64,000 bases of DNA, taken from positions 1-64,000 of the forward strand of contig CANRDT010000010.1 in NCBI GenBank assembly GCA_947629455.1, read 5' to 3'. The notes under the pieces are model-generated. The model did no database searches. It was not told the DNA's origin and was given only the letters and a program-made list of their open reading frames with translations. Of the stretch, positions 34,795-42,636 are shown piece after piece (the stretch's first letter is position 1; each line of letters begins with the position of its first letter). Made by a program: the position numbers and the translations under genes. The DNA comes from an uncultured Ruminococcus sp. (GTDB lineage Bacteria; Bacillota; Clostridia; Oscillospirales; Ruminococcaceae).

Positions 34795-34828
34795 ACAGAG
34801 CCGCGCGGATAATGCAGCTCTGTTTTTT
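34795..34828 (+). terminator. Terminator of the zinc-ribbon protein gene
   Basis: ACAGAGC (34795-34801) pairs with GCTCTGT (34817-34823) followed by T. Confidence 0.85.
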
Positions 34829-34940
34829 GATTTTCGGTTCTTAAACGCGCGGCGGAAAAATATAATATAACAGACGCGCCGGACAAAGACAAAAGCAGGG
34901 TATAAAGGCACGCCGCCGCAGCCGCACATTGCGGATATTA

Positions 34941-35186
34941 TTAAACTTCGCCTTTTAATTCTGCCAGACAGGCTGCGCAGACAGGCTTGCCCTTGTAATC
35001 TTCAACATCGTCGGGACTGTTGCAGAATACACAGGTGCGCTGAAATTTTCTCAGAATTATCTTGTCCTCATCGGTGTAGATCTCGATGGCATCCTTGATA
35101 GCAATATCGAATGTCCTTCTCAGCTCGATGGGAAGAACGATCCTTCCAAGATCATCTACTTTTCTTACAATTCCTGTAGATTTCAT
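34941..35186 (-). CDS. AbrB/SpoVT-type transcriptional regulator with zinc-ribbon tail
   Basis: 81 residues. N-terminal SpoVT-AbrB DNA-binding domain (STGIVRKVDDLGRIVLPIELRRTFDI...IEIYTDEDKIILRKF) and a C-terminal pair of CxxC motifs (CVFCNSP, CAAC) that probably bind zinc. Dimeric swapped-hairpin regulators of this type act at the start of stationary phase or sporulation. The start at 35186 has AAAAGGGG upstream. Its own promoter at 35234-35262 is very strong. Target genes cannot be told from the sequence. Confidence 0.9.
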   Translation of the reverse strand: MKSTGIVRKVDDLGRIVLPIELRRTFDIAIKDAIEIYTDEDKIILRKFQRTCVFCNSPDDVEDYKGKPVCAACLAELKGEV

Positions 35187-35233
35187 ATAAATCCCCTTTT
35201 CATGAAAAATTGACAAAATACTTTGTATACCTA

Positions 35234-35262
35234 ATTATATATTTTTTTTTGACAGTTGTCAA
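35234..35262 (-). promoter_or_regulatory. Promoter of the AbrB-type regulator
   Basis: On the minus strand TTGACA (35257-35262), 17 bases, TATAAT (35234-35239). The spacer holds TGTCAA next to the -35, making a TTGACA-x-TGTCAA inverted repeat, and a run of nine A. Confidence 0.82.
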
Positions 35263-35438
35263 GTCTTTTTCCCCAAAGCACTGAAAATGTGACTAAACTT
35301 TTACAAACTGGACATATTAGGCATACAAACTAAATGGTATATGTTGTAAAAGCAAATGCAGATAACAGACTGTTGAATTAATGTGAATAAATTGTATGTA
35401 ATATAAATCATAAAGTAAACACATTCTTTACTGTAAGC

Positions 35439-35722
35439 ACAAAATTCAATTTTATAAGAGTATTTTTGAGTCTTATAATTATATTTTTCTCAGTCAGCCG
35501 AGATTTTTGTTATATTCTCCGCCGCAGGCGGAGAATATAACAAAATGCAAAAGAACTTTATCCGCCCCATTTATAAAGACGGAGCGATATGCACCGTGGA
35601 CGGGCGGAAATGCCCCGTCCGGGAGGACCTCCGCCGCTGGCGGAGGAAAAATAACCCAAAAGTCTGCATTGACAAGTAAAATATATTAAAATGCTTACAT
35701 AAAAATTAAAAATTGATTTCTG
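35439..35722 (-). repeat. MITE-like element, copy D (reverse, longer)
   Basis: Read on the minus strand it follows copies B and C: AGAAATCAATTTTTAA start, GTAAGCATTTTAATAT, two internal hairpins (CCTCCGCC/GGCGGAGG and TTATATTCTCCGCC/GGCGGAGAATATAA) and the end TATAAAATTGAATTTTGT. Between the two hairpins it carries about 70 extra bases. Flanks TTTACTGTAAGC (35427-35438) and TGTACTGTACGC (35723-35734) agree at 10 of 12 positions: a decayed target duplication. Confidence 0.8.
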
Positions 35723-35762
35723 TGTACTGTACGCGCCTTGCCGCTGACATTTCGGAGGAAAT

Positions 35763-36413
35763 ATGCTTGATATTGTAATAACTGTTATTTTTATACTGTC
35801 GGTTGCTTATTCCATACCTGCCGCAAAGGTGGGGGAGGTTTCGGCTGCGGCGGTCACTTCCTGTGCGGACGCGGTAGAGCTTACTCTTAATTTGGCAGGA
35901 AATATGGCTCTCTGGGGAGGGTTTCTGCGTGTGGCGCAAAAATGCGGATTTACCGATATTGTCAACAAACTGTCGGGAAAGGTTCTCAGACCTCTTTTCC
36001 CGGGACTTGCTCCCGACGGAGCGGCTATGAAAGCAATATCTATGAACGTTACCGCCAATCTTCTCGGACTCGGCAACGCGGCTACTCCTCTCGGGATATG
36101 CGCGGTCAGGGAAATAGTCCGTGAAGAAAACGCAAAGTCTACCACGCGAAATATCGCTATGCTGATACTGCTCAACACTGCGTCGATACAGCTTATTCCG
36201 GTGACTGTCGCTGCTATCAGAGCGAAATACGGAAGCGTTTCTCCGTGGGACTGTACTCTGCCGATAATTGCAAATTCGGCTGCCGCACTGTTTATCGGTA
36301 TCTTGGCGGTGACGGCGGTATTCGGAAGGAGGAAAGCCAATGTCGGTATCTCAGGCGGCGCCGCTGCTGCTGATCTGCGCAATAGTTACGCTTGCGGCAG
36401 TAAAGAGAGTTGA
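35763..36413 (+). CDS. spmA: Spore maturation protein A
   Basis: 216 residues, integral membrane. Family pattern: VEVSAAAVTSCADAVELTLNLAGNMALWGGFLRVAQKCG and LFPGLAPDGAAMKAISMNVTANLLGLGNAATPLGICAVREI (the conserved AxxxxSxNxxANxLGLGNAATPxGI block). Needed for full dehydration of the spore core. AGGAGG-like CGGAGG precedes the ATG. Overlaps spmB by 74 bases; the last 25 residues lie in the overlap and are not conserved-looking. Confidence 0.92.
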   Translation: MLDIVITVIFILSVAYSIPAAKVGEVSAAAVTSCADAVELTLNLAGNMALWGGFLRVAQKCGFTDIVNKLSGKVLRPLFPGLAPDGAAMKAISMNVTANLLGLGNAATPLGICAVREIVREENAKSTTRNIAMLILLNTASIQLIPVTVAAIRAKYGSVSPWDCTLPIIANSAAALFIGILAVTAVFGRRKANVGISGGAAAADLRNSYACGSKES

Positions 36414-36855
36414 CATCGTGGAGGAATTTACCAAGGGAGCGGCTGAGAACCTCAGAACGGCAGTCGAGCTTATGCCTACGCTGATACTCCTCGTTACGGC
36501 GGTAGGAATGTTGTCGGCGTCGGGCGCGCTGACGGCGTTTTCCGAATTGGCAAAGCCGATCATCTCGCGTCTGGGATTTCCCGCGGAGGCGCTCCCTCTT
36601 GCGGTGATAAGACCGATCTCGGGCAGCGGCGCGGCGGCGATGTTTGACTCCATACTCTCGCGTGTACCTCCCGATTCATATGAGGGAAGAGTATGCGCCG
36701 TTTTGATGGGCTCGACGGAAACCACTTTCTACACGATCGCAGTATATTATGCGGCGGTGCGGATAAAAGCCGAGCTGCCTGTGTTTGTGACTTCGCTTAC
36801 GGCGGATATGGCAGGATTTATTTTCTCCGCGCTGACGGTACGGTTGTTTTATTAA
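36340..36855 (+). CDS. spmB: Spore maturation protein B
   Basis: 171 residues, membrane protein of the nucleoside-recognition fold. Family pattern: EEFTKGAAENLRTAVELMPTLILLVTAVGMLSASGAL and PISGSGAAAMFDSI..., MGSTETTFYTIAVYY. AGGAGG 8 bases before the ATG. Works with SpmA. Confidence 0.92.
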   Translation: MSVSQAAPLLLICAIVTLAAVKRVDIVEEFTKGAAENLRTAVELMPTLILLVTAVGMLSASGALTAFSELAKPIISRLGFPAEALPLAVIRPISGSGAAAMFDSILSRVPPDSYEGRVCAVLMGSTETTFYTIAVYYAAVRIKAELPVFVTSLTADMAGFIFSALTVRLFY

Positions 36856-36959
36856 GGCAGCGCTTTTGAAAGTGATAGAGAAAATCGGTTTTATAGTGAT
36901 TTTTGTTATTTTTACCTCTGCAGTTTGATTTCACGCTCCGCAGTATGATTGATAAGTAG

Positions 36960-37310
36960 GGGGAGAAATAAAAAGGTTTTCGATCAAGCCTTTTCCTTAA
37001 AAAGGCTGCCCTCGCGCGGGCGCGCTTGTCGCCCTCTACGATGTGCGGAGCGGTCAAGCTTTGGAAATCGGGCGGTCAAAATTTATTGCGGCTATTACTT
37101 TAATAATCTGTGAGAAAGAATTTTCCGGTTTTTCTTTTGCAACGCAAAAGAAAAATTGCCGACCGCTTAATGTGGGCAAAGGAAATTTTGCTTTTATCCC
37201 AAACACTTGTGTTTGGGATATCCCAAATACACGCAGTGTTTGGGGTGCGTCCCCTAAGTCTGATTGGTGAGAACTTTCCCTCCGCCGCTTGCGGCGGAGG
37301 GAAATAGTTT
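36960..37310. repeat. Palindrome-rich gap between spmB and rqcP
   Basis: No gene is supported. Several hairpins: TTTTTCTTTTGC/GCAAAAGAAAAA near 37130-37156, ATCCCAAACAC/GTGTTTGGGAT at 37196-37219 with a second similar one right after, and a perfect 14-bp stem TTTCCCTCCGCCGC/GCGGCGGAGGGAAA at 37275-37304 that probably ends the rqcP operon. The CTCCGCC/GGCGGAG stem recalls the hairpins of the MITE family. At 37007-37083 a GC-rich stretch resembles the complement of 30224-30297. Confidence 0.5.
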
Positions 37311-37331
37311 TAATAATATATACCGATCGTT

Positions 37332-37574
37332 TTATCCTATTATCTTGTAGTTTTCAGCCGCAGTTTCCTTTGTGGCGTATTCCGAAACGCTTACGACCTG
37401 AGCTTTGAGCGGTTTCTGCCCGATAGCGATCTCGATGATGTCGCCTACTTTTACGTCATAGGACGCCTTGGCAGGCTTGCCGTTTACCGATATTTTTCCT
37501 GCGTCGCAAGCCTCGTTAGCCACCGTTCGGCGTTTGATGAGCCTTGTGACTTTTAAATATTTATCCAGCCTCAT
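37332..37574 (-). CDS. rqcP: RqcP-type S4-domain RNA-binding protein (YabO)
   Basis: 80 residues, one S4 domain: MRLDKYLKVTRLIKRRTVANEACDAGKISVNGKPAKASYDVKVGDII. This matches RqcP/YabO, which with RqcH adds alanine tails to stalled nascent chains on 50S subunits. It starts 4 bases after the mazG stop, the same order as yabN-yabO in Bacillus. Confidence 0.9.
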   Translation of the reverse strand: MRLDKYLKVTRLIKRRTVANEACDAGKISVNGKPAKASYDVKVGDIIEIAIGQKPLKAQVVSVSEYATKETAAENYKIIG

Positions 37575-37578
37575 AATT

Positions 37579-38400
37579 TCACTCCCTGTTTTCCATCTTT
37601 TTTATTTCATTCCAGTATTCGTCCAGCTTTTCTATGCCGAGAGTGGGCATATCAAGACCGTCTTTTCTGACGGCGTTTTCCACCAACTCAAAACGGCGCA
37701 TAAACTTGTCCGACGACGCGGTGAGCAGCTCCTCCGCGTCAAGATCGAGCTTTCTCGCGAGATTTACGCACGAAAAGAGCAGATCGCCCAACTCTCCTGC
37801 GGCTGCCGATTTGTCCTGCGCGGACATAGCCTCCTGCAATTCAGCCGTTTCGCTGATTATACATTCAAGCGCGCCCTTTTCGTCGTCAAAGTCCATACCT
37901 GCCCTCGCCGCACGCTTGCCGAGCTTTTGCGCTCTCATAAGCGCCGGAAAGACCCTCGGCACGCTTTTGAGCGTATCGGTATAGGTTTCCTGACCTTTGC
38001 TCTCCTTCTTGATACTGTCCCAGTTTTTCAGTACCGTGTCAACGTCGTCGGCGCAGACATTTCCGAAAACGTGCGGATGACGAAGTATCAGCTTTTTGCA
38101 TACGTCGTCCGCCACCTTGTCAAGATCGAACGAGTTCTTTTCCTTTTCTATCTGCGCGTGAAAAACGACCTGCAAAAGCACATCGCCCAGTTCCTCGAGC
38201 AGCATATCCCGATCGCCGCAGTCGATAGCCTCCACCGCCTCGTAGACTTCCTCGATAAAGTCCTTTCGTATGGATTCGTGAGTCTGTACCTTATCCCATG
38301 GGCAGCCGTCCTCCGAGCGCAGTATCCCGATTATCTCTTCGAGATCGTATACGTTATAACTGCTTTTTTCAAGGATCTTGCTGATCTTTTCATTATTCAT
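37579..38400 (-). CDS. mazG: Nucleoside triphosphate pyrophosphohydrolase MazG
   Basis: 273 residues with two MazG domains: LRSEDGCPWDKVQTHESIRKDFIEEVYEAVEAID...MLLEELGDVLLQVVFHA (ExxE...ExxD metal ligands) and the C-terminal MDFDDEKGALECIISETAELQEAM...GELGDLLFSCVNLAR. It hydrolyses NTPs to NMP and PPi. I take the ATG at 38400; AAAGG lies 12 bases upstream, which is long. The frame continues to 38472 without support. The YabN N-terminal methylase domain found in Bacillus is absent. Confidence 0.9.
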   Translation of the reverse strand: MNNEKISKILEKSSYNVYDLEEIIGILRSEDGCPWDKVQTHESIRKDFIEEVYEAVEAIDCGDRDMLLEELGDVLLQVVFHAQIEKEKNSFDLDKVADDVCKKLILRHPHVFGNVCADDVDTVLKNWDSIKKESKGQETYTDTLKSVPRVFPALMRAQKLGKRAARAGMDFDDEKGALECIISETAELQEAMSAQDKSAAAGELGDLLFSCVNLARKLDLDAEELLTASSDKFMRRFELVENAVRKDGLDMPTLGIEKLDEYWNEIKKMENRE

Positions 38401-38726
38401 ATCTGTTTCAATCCTTTCACAAGAGCGGCTCTGTTCTGAACGGCAGTATTTTATGCAGGCAACTTTTCCCATTTCTGACGGGTACAGCGGATAATATCCC
38501 TGATAATTTAACGACAGTCGGGTGACTTGTTAAAATACCGACGCTCTGAGCCTATAGATATGATAACTCAAAATCGTGAGAAATGCAAGAGTATTTTTTA
38601 AATTTTCGTTTTTGATTTGTCCAAAAAGTATTTTTTGCAGACAGATAAATATGTTTTATCTTCGTGAAAAATAACTGAATAACCACATTTTCCTGATCTT
38701 GCGGAAATATCCGAAATAAAAAATAT

Positions 38727-40415
38727 CTACACAAGATCTCTGAACCGTTTTCCGCGTGGGAAAATACTCAGCAGATACAATGACGCGGCGTAAATCATAA
38801 ATGCCGCAGCCAACGCCGCAGCAAACGCGGCGCGGTGATTTATTTCCAGCCCCGATCTGATATACAGAAGATCATAGCATATCCGTGCGCCCGAGCCGCA
38901 GAGAAGAGCCGCAAAGAAAGGCTTTGCGAAAACCGAGGATACCCTGATACTGACCGACGCCGCTTTGCACAGAGCGCATACCGACCAGATACATACGACC
39001 CCCTGCGATACCGCTGTGGAAATAGCTGCTCCCGTTATGTTTATCCCTGCTATGGGAATGAGAATGATATTCAGCGTAAGCTTGACCGCGCCGCCGCAGA
39101 GCATAATAAGCACGGGGAGCTTTGGTCTGCCGACCGTTTGCAGGGCGGAAAAGCAGGGTATGGAAATACCCGAGAGAATGACCGCGATACCGAGAACTTT
39201 CAGCGGCATATCCGCCGCGGCGATCTCCGCCGTTCTTCCGCCGTAAAGAAATTCAAGTATCTCCTTGGACATCAGCGAGATACCGACCCCCGAGGGGAGC
39301 GCGATCATCGACGATACCATAAGCATACCCGAAATGTTTCGCTGCATACACATAACGTCCTTTTTCACCCACGCCTCCGCAAGACCGGGCAGAATACTTT
39401 TTCCGAACATCGCCGTCAGAGTCGGCACAAGTCCGTAGACGGTAAGCGCAAGCCCCGTGTATGAGCCGTAGAGAAAATTCGGCAGACGTCCTGCGGCAAG
39501 AGAGTTATCCCCCGTGTTTATCCACTTAAAACCGTTTTCTACCGCCGCTTTCAGGCAGGGATTTATCGTGACGAGGTCGATCATTCCCGTGAGAGTGGTA
39601 ATGACGGAGGCGGCGGCTATCGGCATTGACAGCTTTATCAACATTCTGACCATATGCGGCGTTTTGTCGGTGATCCTGTCCTGCAAGAGCATTTCTTTGG
39701 TTATGCCGTCACCTCTCAGCCGTCCTGAAATGATTATGTATGCGGACGCTATGCCGGTAGCGCAGGTCGCTCCGAGTATAGACGCCGCCGCAACGAACGG
39801 AAGGGCGGTAAGCTCCGCGTCCTGTGCAGTGCGGCAGAACTGCCCGAAACAGCCGTGAGTAGTTTCAAACGATCTTTTTGCATATTCCATAGCCGCGTAT
39901 GCAAAGCCCAGTCCGAGTATCAGCTTGAATACGGTCTCTATTATTTCCGAAACAGCCGTCGGCAGCATATTTCTCAGACCCTCGTAATAGCCGCGTTCGA
40001 CCGACATTACCGCCGCAAGAGCGATAGTAGGTGCAACGGCGGCAAGCGCCCACGCCGCATTCTTTTCGTGTATGACTTTTCCTGCGAGCAGGGGAGAAAG
40101 CAGTATGACCGCCGCCGACGCAGCCAGACCGATGAGAAAGAAAAGCCTTACTGCCACCGACCGCAGCTTTCTTAAATTGCTGTAACGTTCAAATGCATAG
40201 TTTTCGGCAGTCAGTCTTGCTATAGTCGAGGGTATTCCCGATACCGCAACGGCGAACACGGGAGTGAATACGGCATACGCTCCCGAGAAATATCCCATAC
40301 CCGTTCCGCCCAGCAGGTGAGTGAGCGGTATCTTGTACATAAGTCCCAGCGCCTTGGTTATTACTACCATTATGAGCAGTATAGCCGAGCCTTTGAGAAA
40401 TCCTTGCTTTTTCAA
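38727..40415 (-). CDS. spoVB: SpoVB/MurJ-type flippase (MATE superfamily)
   Basis: 562 residues, about 14 membrane segments. Family pattern at the start: FLKGSAILLIMVVITKALGLMYKIPLTHLLGGTGMGYFSGAY and VERGYYEGLRNMLPTAVSEI. Members move lipid-linked sugars across the membrane for wall or spore-cortex synthesis. Located before mazG and rqcP as yabM is in Bacillus. The 326-base gap to mazG holds no gene I can support, so mazG may have its own promoter. Confidence 0.88.
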   Translation of the reverse strand: MKKQGFLKGSAILLIMVVITKALGLMYKIPLTHLLGGTGMGYFSGAYAVFTPVFAVAVSGIPSTIARLTAENYAFERYSNLRKLRSVAVRLFFLIGLAASAAVILLSPLLAGKVIHEKNAAWALAAVAPTIALAAVMSVERGYYEGLRNMLPTAVSEIIETVFKLILGLGFAYAAMEYAKRSFETTHGCFGQFCRTAQDAELTALPFVAAASILGATCATGIASAYIIISGRLRGDGITKEMLLQDRITDKTPHMVRMLIKLSMPIAAASVITTLTGMIDLVTINPCLKAAVENGFKWINTGDNSLAAGRLPNFLYGSYTGLALTVYGLVPTLTAMFGKSILPGLAEAWVKKDVMCMQRNISGMLMVSSMIALPSGVGISLMSKEILEFLYGGRTAEIAAADMPLKVLGIAVILSGISIPCFSALQTVGRPKLPVLIMLCGGAVKLTLNIILIPIAGINITGAAISTAVSQGVVCIWSVCALCKAASVSIRVSSVFAKPFFAALLCGSGARICYDLLYIRSGLEINHRAAFAAALAAAFMIYAASLYLLSIFPRGKRFRDLV

Positions 40416-40593
40416 AGTAACAACCTCCCGTTATCCGCGCGAACAAGTCCTGAATATATATATGTCCGCCGCGGCTTTGCTATTACCTAAAAAATTAAGG
40501 AAATAGTCTTTATTTTTCCGATATAGTGTGCTATAATAAATTGGGTAAATATTTGTTGTACCGATACGACAGGAAGGGAAGCTCAATTCAGAT

Positions 40594-42636
40594 ATGAAAA
40601 AATGGAAGATCAATTCGCCTGATGAAAATACGGTCATGCAGTTTGCTAAAAAATGCGATCTCGGCTCTCTGGCTCTGAGCGTTATGGTTTCGAGAGGATA
40701 TACCGATTTCAACGATCTTGTCAGCTTTTTCAACGACGCCGACCTTGCCGATCCTTTCATAATAAAAGATATGGACAAGGCGGCTGACATCATAAACGCG
40801 GCGGTAGACAGCTACGATCTTATATGCGTATACGGCGACTACGACTGCGACGGAATAACCGCTACGGCTATACTCTATAATTATCTTGAATCTATGGGCG
40901 CAAACGTTATGTACTATATTCCCGAACGCAGCGCAGGGTACGGTATGAATATGGACGCGGTAAGGGAGCTTGCCGCAAAGGGCGTGGTGCTTATCGTTAC
41001 GGTGGATAACGGCATTTCCGCTCATGCCGAGGCTGAGGAGATAGCGAAACTCGGTGTCAGACTGGTAATTACCGATCACCACCAGCCGTCGGAAACTCTG
41101 CCGAAAGCCGCCGCCGTGGTAAATCCCCACCGTCGGGACTGTCCGTCGGTTTTCAAGGAGCTTTCCGGAGCAGGCGTTGCGCTGAAACTTTGCGCCGCTC
41201 TTGACGGCGGAAATTATGACGCCGTAATGGAACAATATTCGGATATATGCGCACTGGGAACGGTCGCCGATATAGTGCCGCTCGTCGGAGAAAACCGCAC
41301 GATAGTCCGTCAGGGACTTCTATATATGAAAAATACGGAAAATCCCGGTCTTAATGCGCTTATCGACAGATCGGGAGCAAAGCGCGAGCGGCTGAACTCA
41401 ACGGCGATAGCTTTTCAGCTTGCTCCGAGGATAAACGCGTCGGGAAGATTCGGCTCGCCCGTCACGGCGGTAAAAGCCTTGCTAAGCGAAGACCCTGACG
41501 AGGCGGACGGTTATGTAGAAACGCTGATGACGCTCAACGAACAGCGCAGGAGCGCGGAATCCTCCATAATGAAAGAAATACTCGAGCATATCGACAACGA
41601 TCCGCAGATACTCGATCAGCGTGTGCTCGTTCTCAGCGGAGAGGGCTGGCATCACGGCGTTATCGGTATAGTTTCGGCGCGGCTGCTGGAAATGTTCGGA
41701 AAGCCGAATATCCTGCTTTCAGTGGAAGGGGATACCGCACGCGGTTCGGCGCGCAGCGTAAAGGGATTTAATATTTTTAAATGCTTTACCTACGCGAAAG
41801 ATCTTCTGGAGCGTTTCGGAGGTCACGAATGTGCAGGCGGACTTACTCTCAGGACGGAAAATATCGGGGCGTTCCGTGACACGGTCTATGAGTATGCCGC
41901 ACAGCCGCAGCAGATGCCGACTGCGGCAGTCGAATGTGATATGCGGATAAGAGCGCAGGATCTCACTATCGACAATATAAGATCGCTCGGGGCGCTTGAA
42001 CCGTTCGGCGCGGGAAATCCGCAGCCGGTATTCGCGGTCATCGGCGCGAGAGTAGATAAGATCATTTCACTTTCGCAGGGCAAGCACACCCGTCTGGAAC
42101 TGGATATTCCCGGAGGAGCAAAGCTTACGGCGCTTATTTTCTCACAGGCTCCCGATAAGCTCGGTTTCGGCGTGGGGGCGAAGATAGATCTTGCCGTGAA
42201 TCTCGAGATCAACGAATTTGCAGGCAGACAGTCCGTCAACGCAAGGGTACTCGATTTTCGTCCGAGCGGAATAGATCAGGATAAATATTTCGCCGCAAAG
42301 GACTGCTATGAAAAGTATAGGCGCGGTGAAAAACTTCCGCCTGCATTTTTAAAGAGAATAACTCCCGACAGGCGGCAGCTTGTGGCGGTGTATAAATACA
42401 TAAACGCGGCGGCGGAAATATCGGCTGACGATCTTTATATGCGCATAAACGATCCGTCAGTGAATTATTGTAAGCTGCGTCTTTGCATAGACGCGTTCTG
42501 CGAACTGGGACTGGCTGAATATTCCCCCTCTTTGCAGAAAGTGAAGATACTTCCGGCGACCGAAAGGGTGGATATAGACTCTGCTCCCACACTTGTAAAA
42601 CTCAGAGAAAGCTGTAAGGAGGCTGACTTGCTATGA
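40594..42636 (+). CDS. recJ: Single-stranded-DNA-specific exonuclease RecJ
   Basis: 680 residues. DHH phosphoesterase core: VYGDYDCDGITATAIL (motif I), TVDNGISAHAEA, ITDHHQPSETLP (DHH motif) and later GFNIFKCFTYAKDLLERFGGHECAGGLTL (DHHA1). A 5'-3' exonuclease in recombination and mismatch repair. A -10 TATAAT lies at about 40543 with a weak -35. First gene of a five-gene overlapping operon; the stop overlaps the rel start (ATGA). Confidence 0.95.
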   Translation: MKKWKINSPDENTVMQFAKKCDLGSLALSVMVSRGYTDFNDLVSFFNDADLADPFIIKDMDKAADIINAAVDSYDLICVYGDYDCDGITATAILYNYLESMGANVMYYIPERSAGYGMNMDAVRELAAKGVVLIVTVDNGISAHAEAEEIAKLGVRLVITDHHQPSETLPKAAAVVNPHRRDCPSVFKELSGAGVALKLCAALDGGNYDAVMEQYSDICALGTVADIVPLVGENRTIVRQGLLYMKNTENPGLNALIDRSGAKRERLNSTAIAFQLAPRINASGRFGSPVTAVKALLSEDPDEADGYVETLMTLNEQRRSAESSIMKEILEHIDNDPQILDQRVLVLSGEGWHHGVIGIVSARLLEMFGKPNILLSVEGDTARGSARSVKGFNIFKCFTYAKDLLERFGGHECAGGLTLRTENIGAFRDTVYEYAAQPQQMPTAAVECDMRIRAQDLTIDNIRSLGALEPFGAGNPQPVFAVIGARVDKIISLSQGKHTRLELDIPGGAKLTALIFSQAPDKLGFGVGAKIDLAVNLEINEFAGRQSVNARVLDFRPSGIDQDKYFAAKDCYEKYRRGEKLPPAFLKRITPDRRQLVAVYKYINAAAEISADDLYMRINDPSVNYCKLRLCIDAFCELGLAEYSPSLQKVKILPATERVDIDSAPTLVKLRESCKEADLL

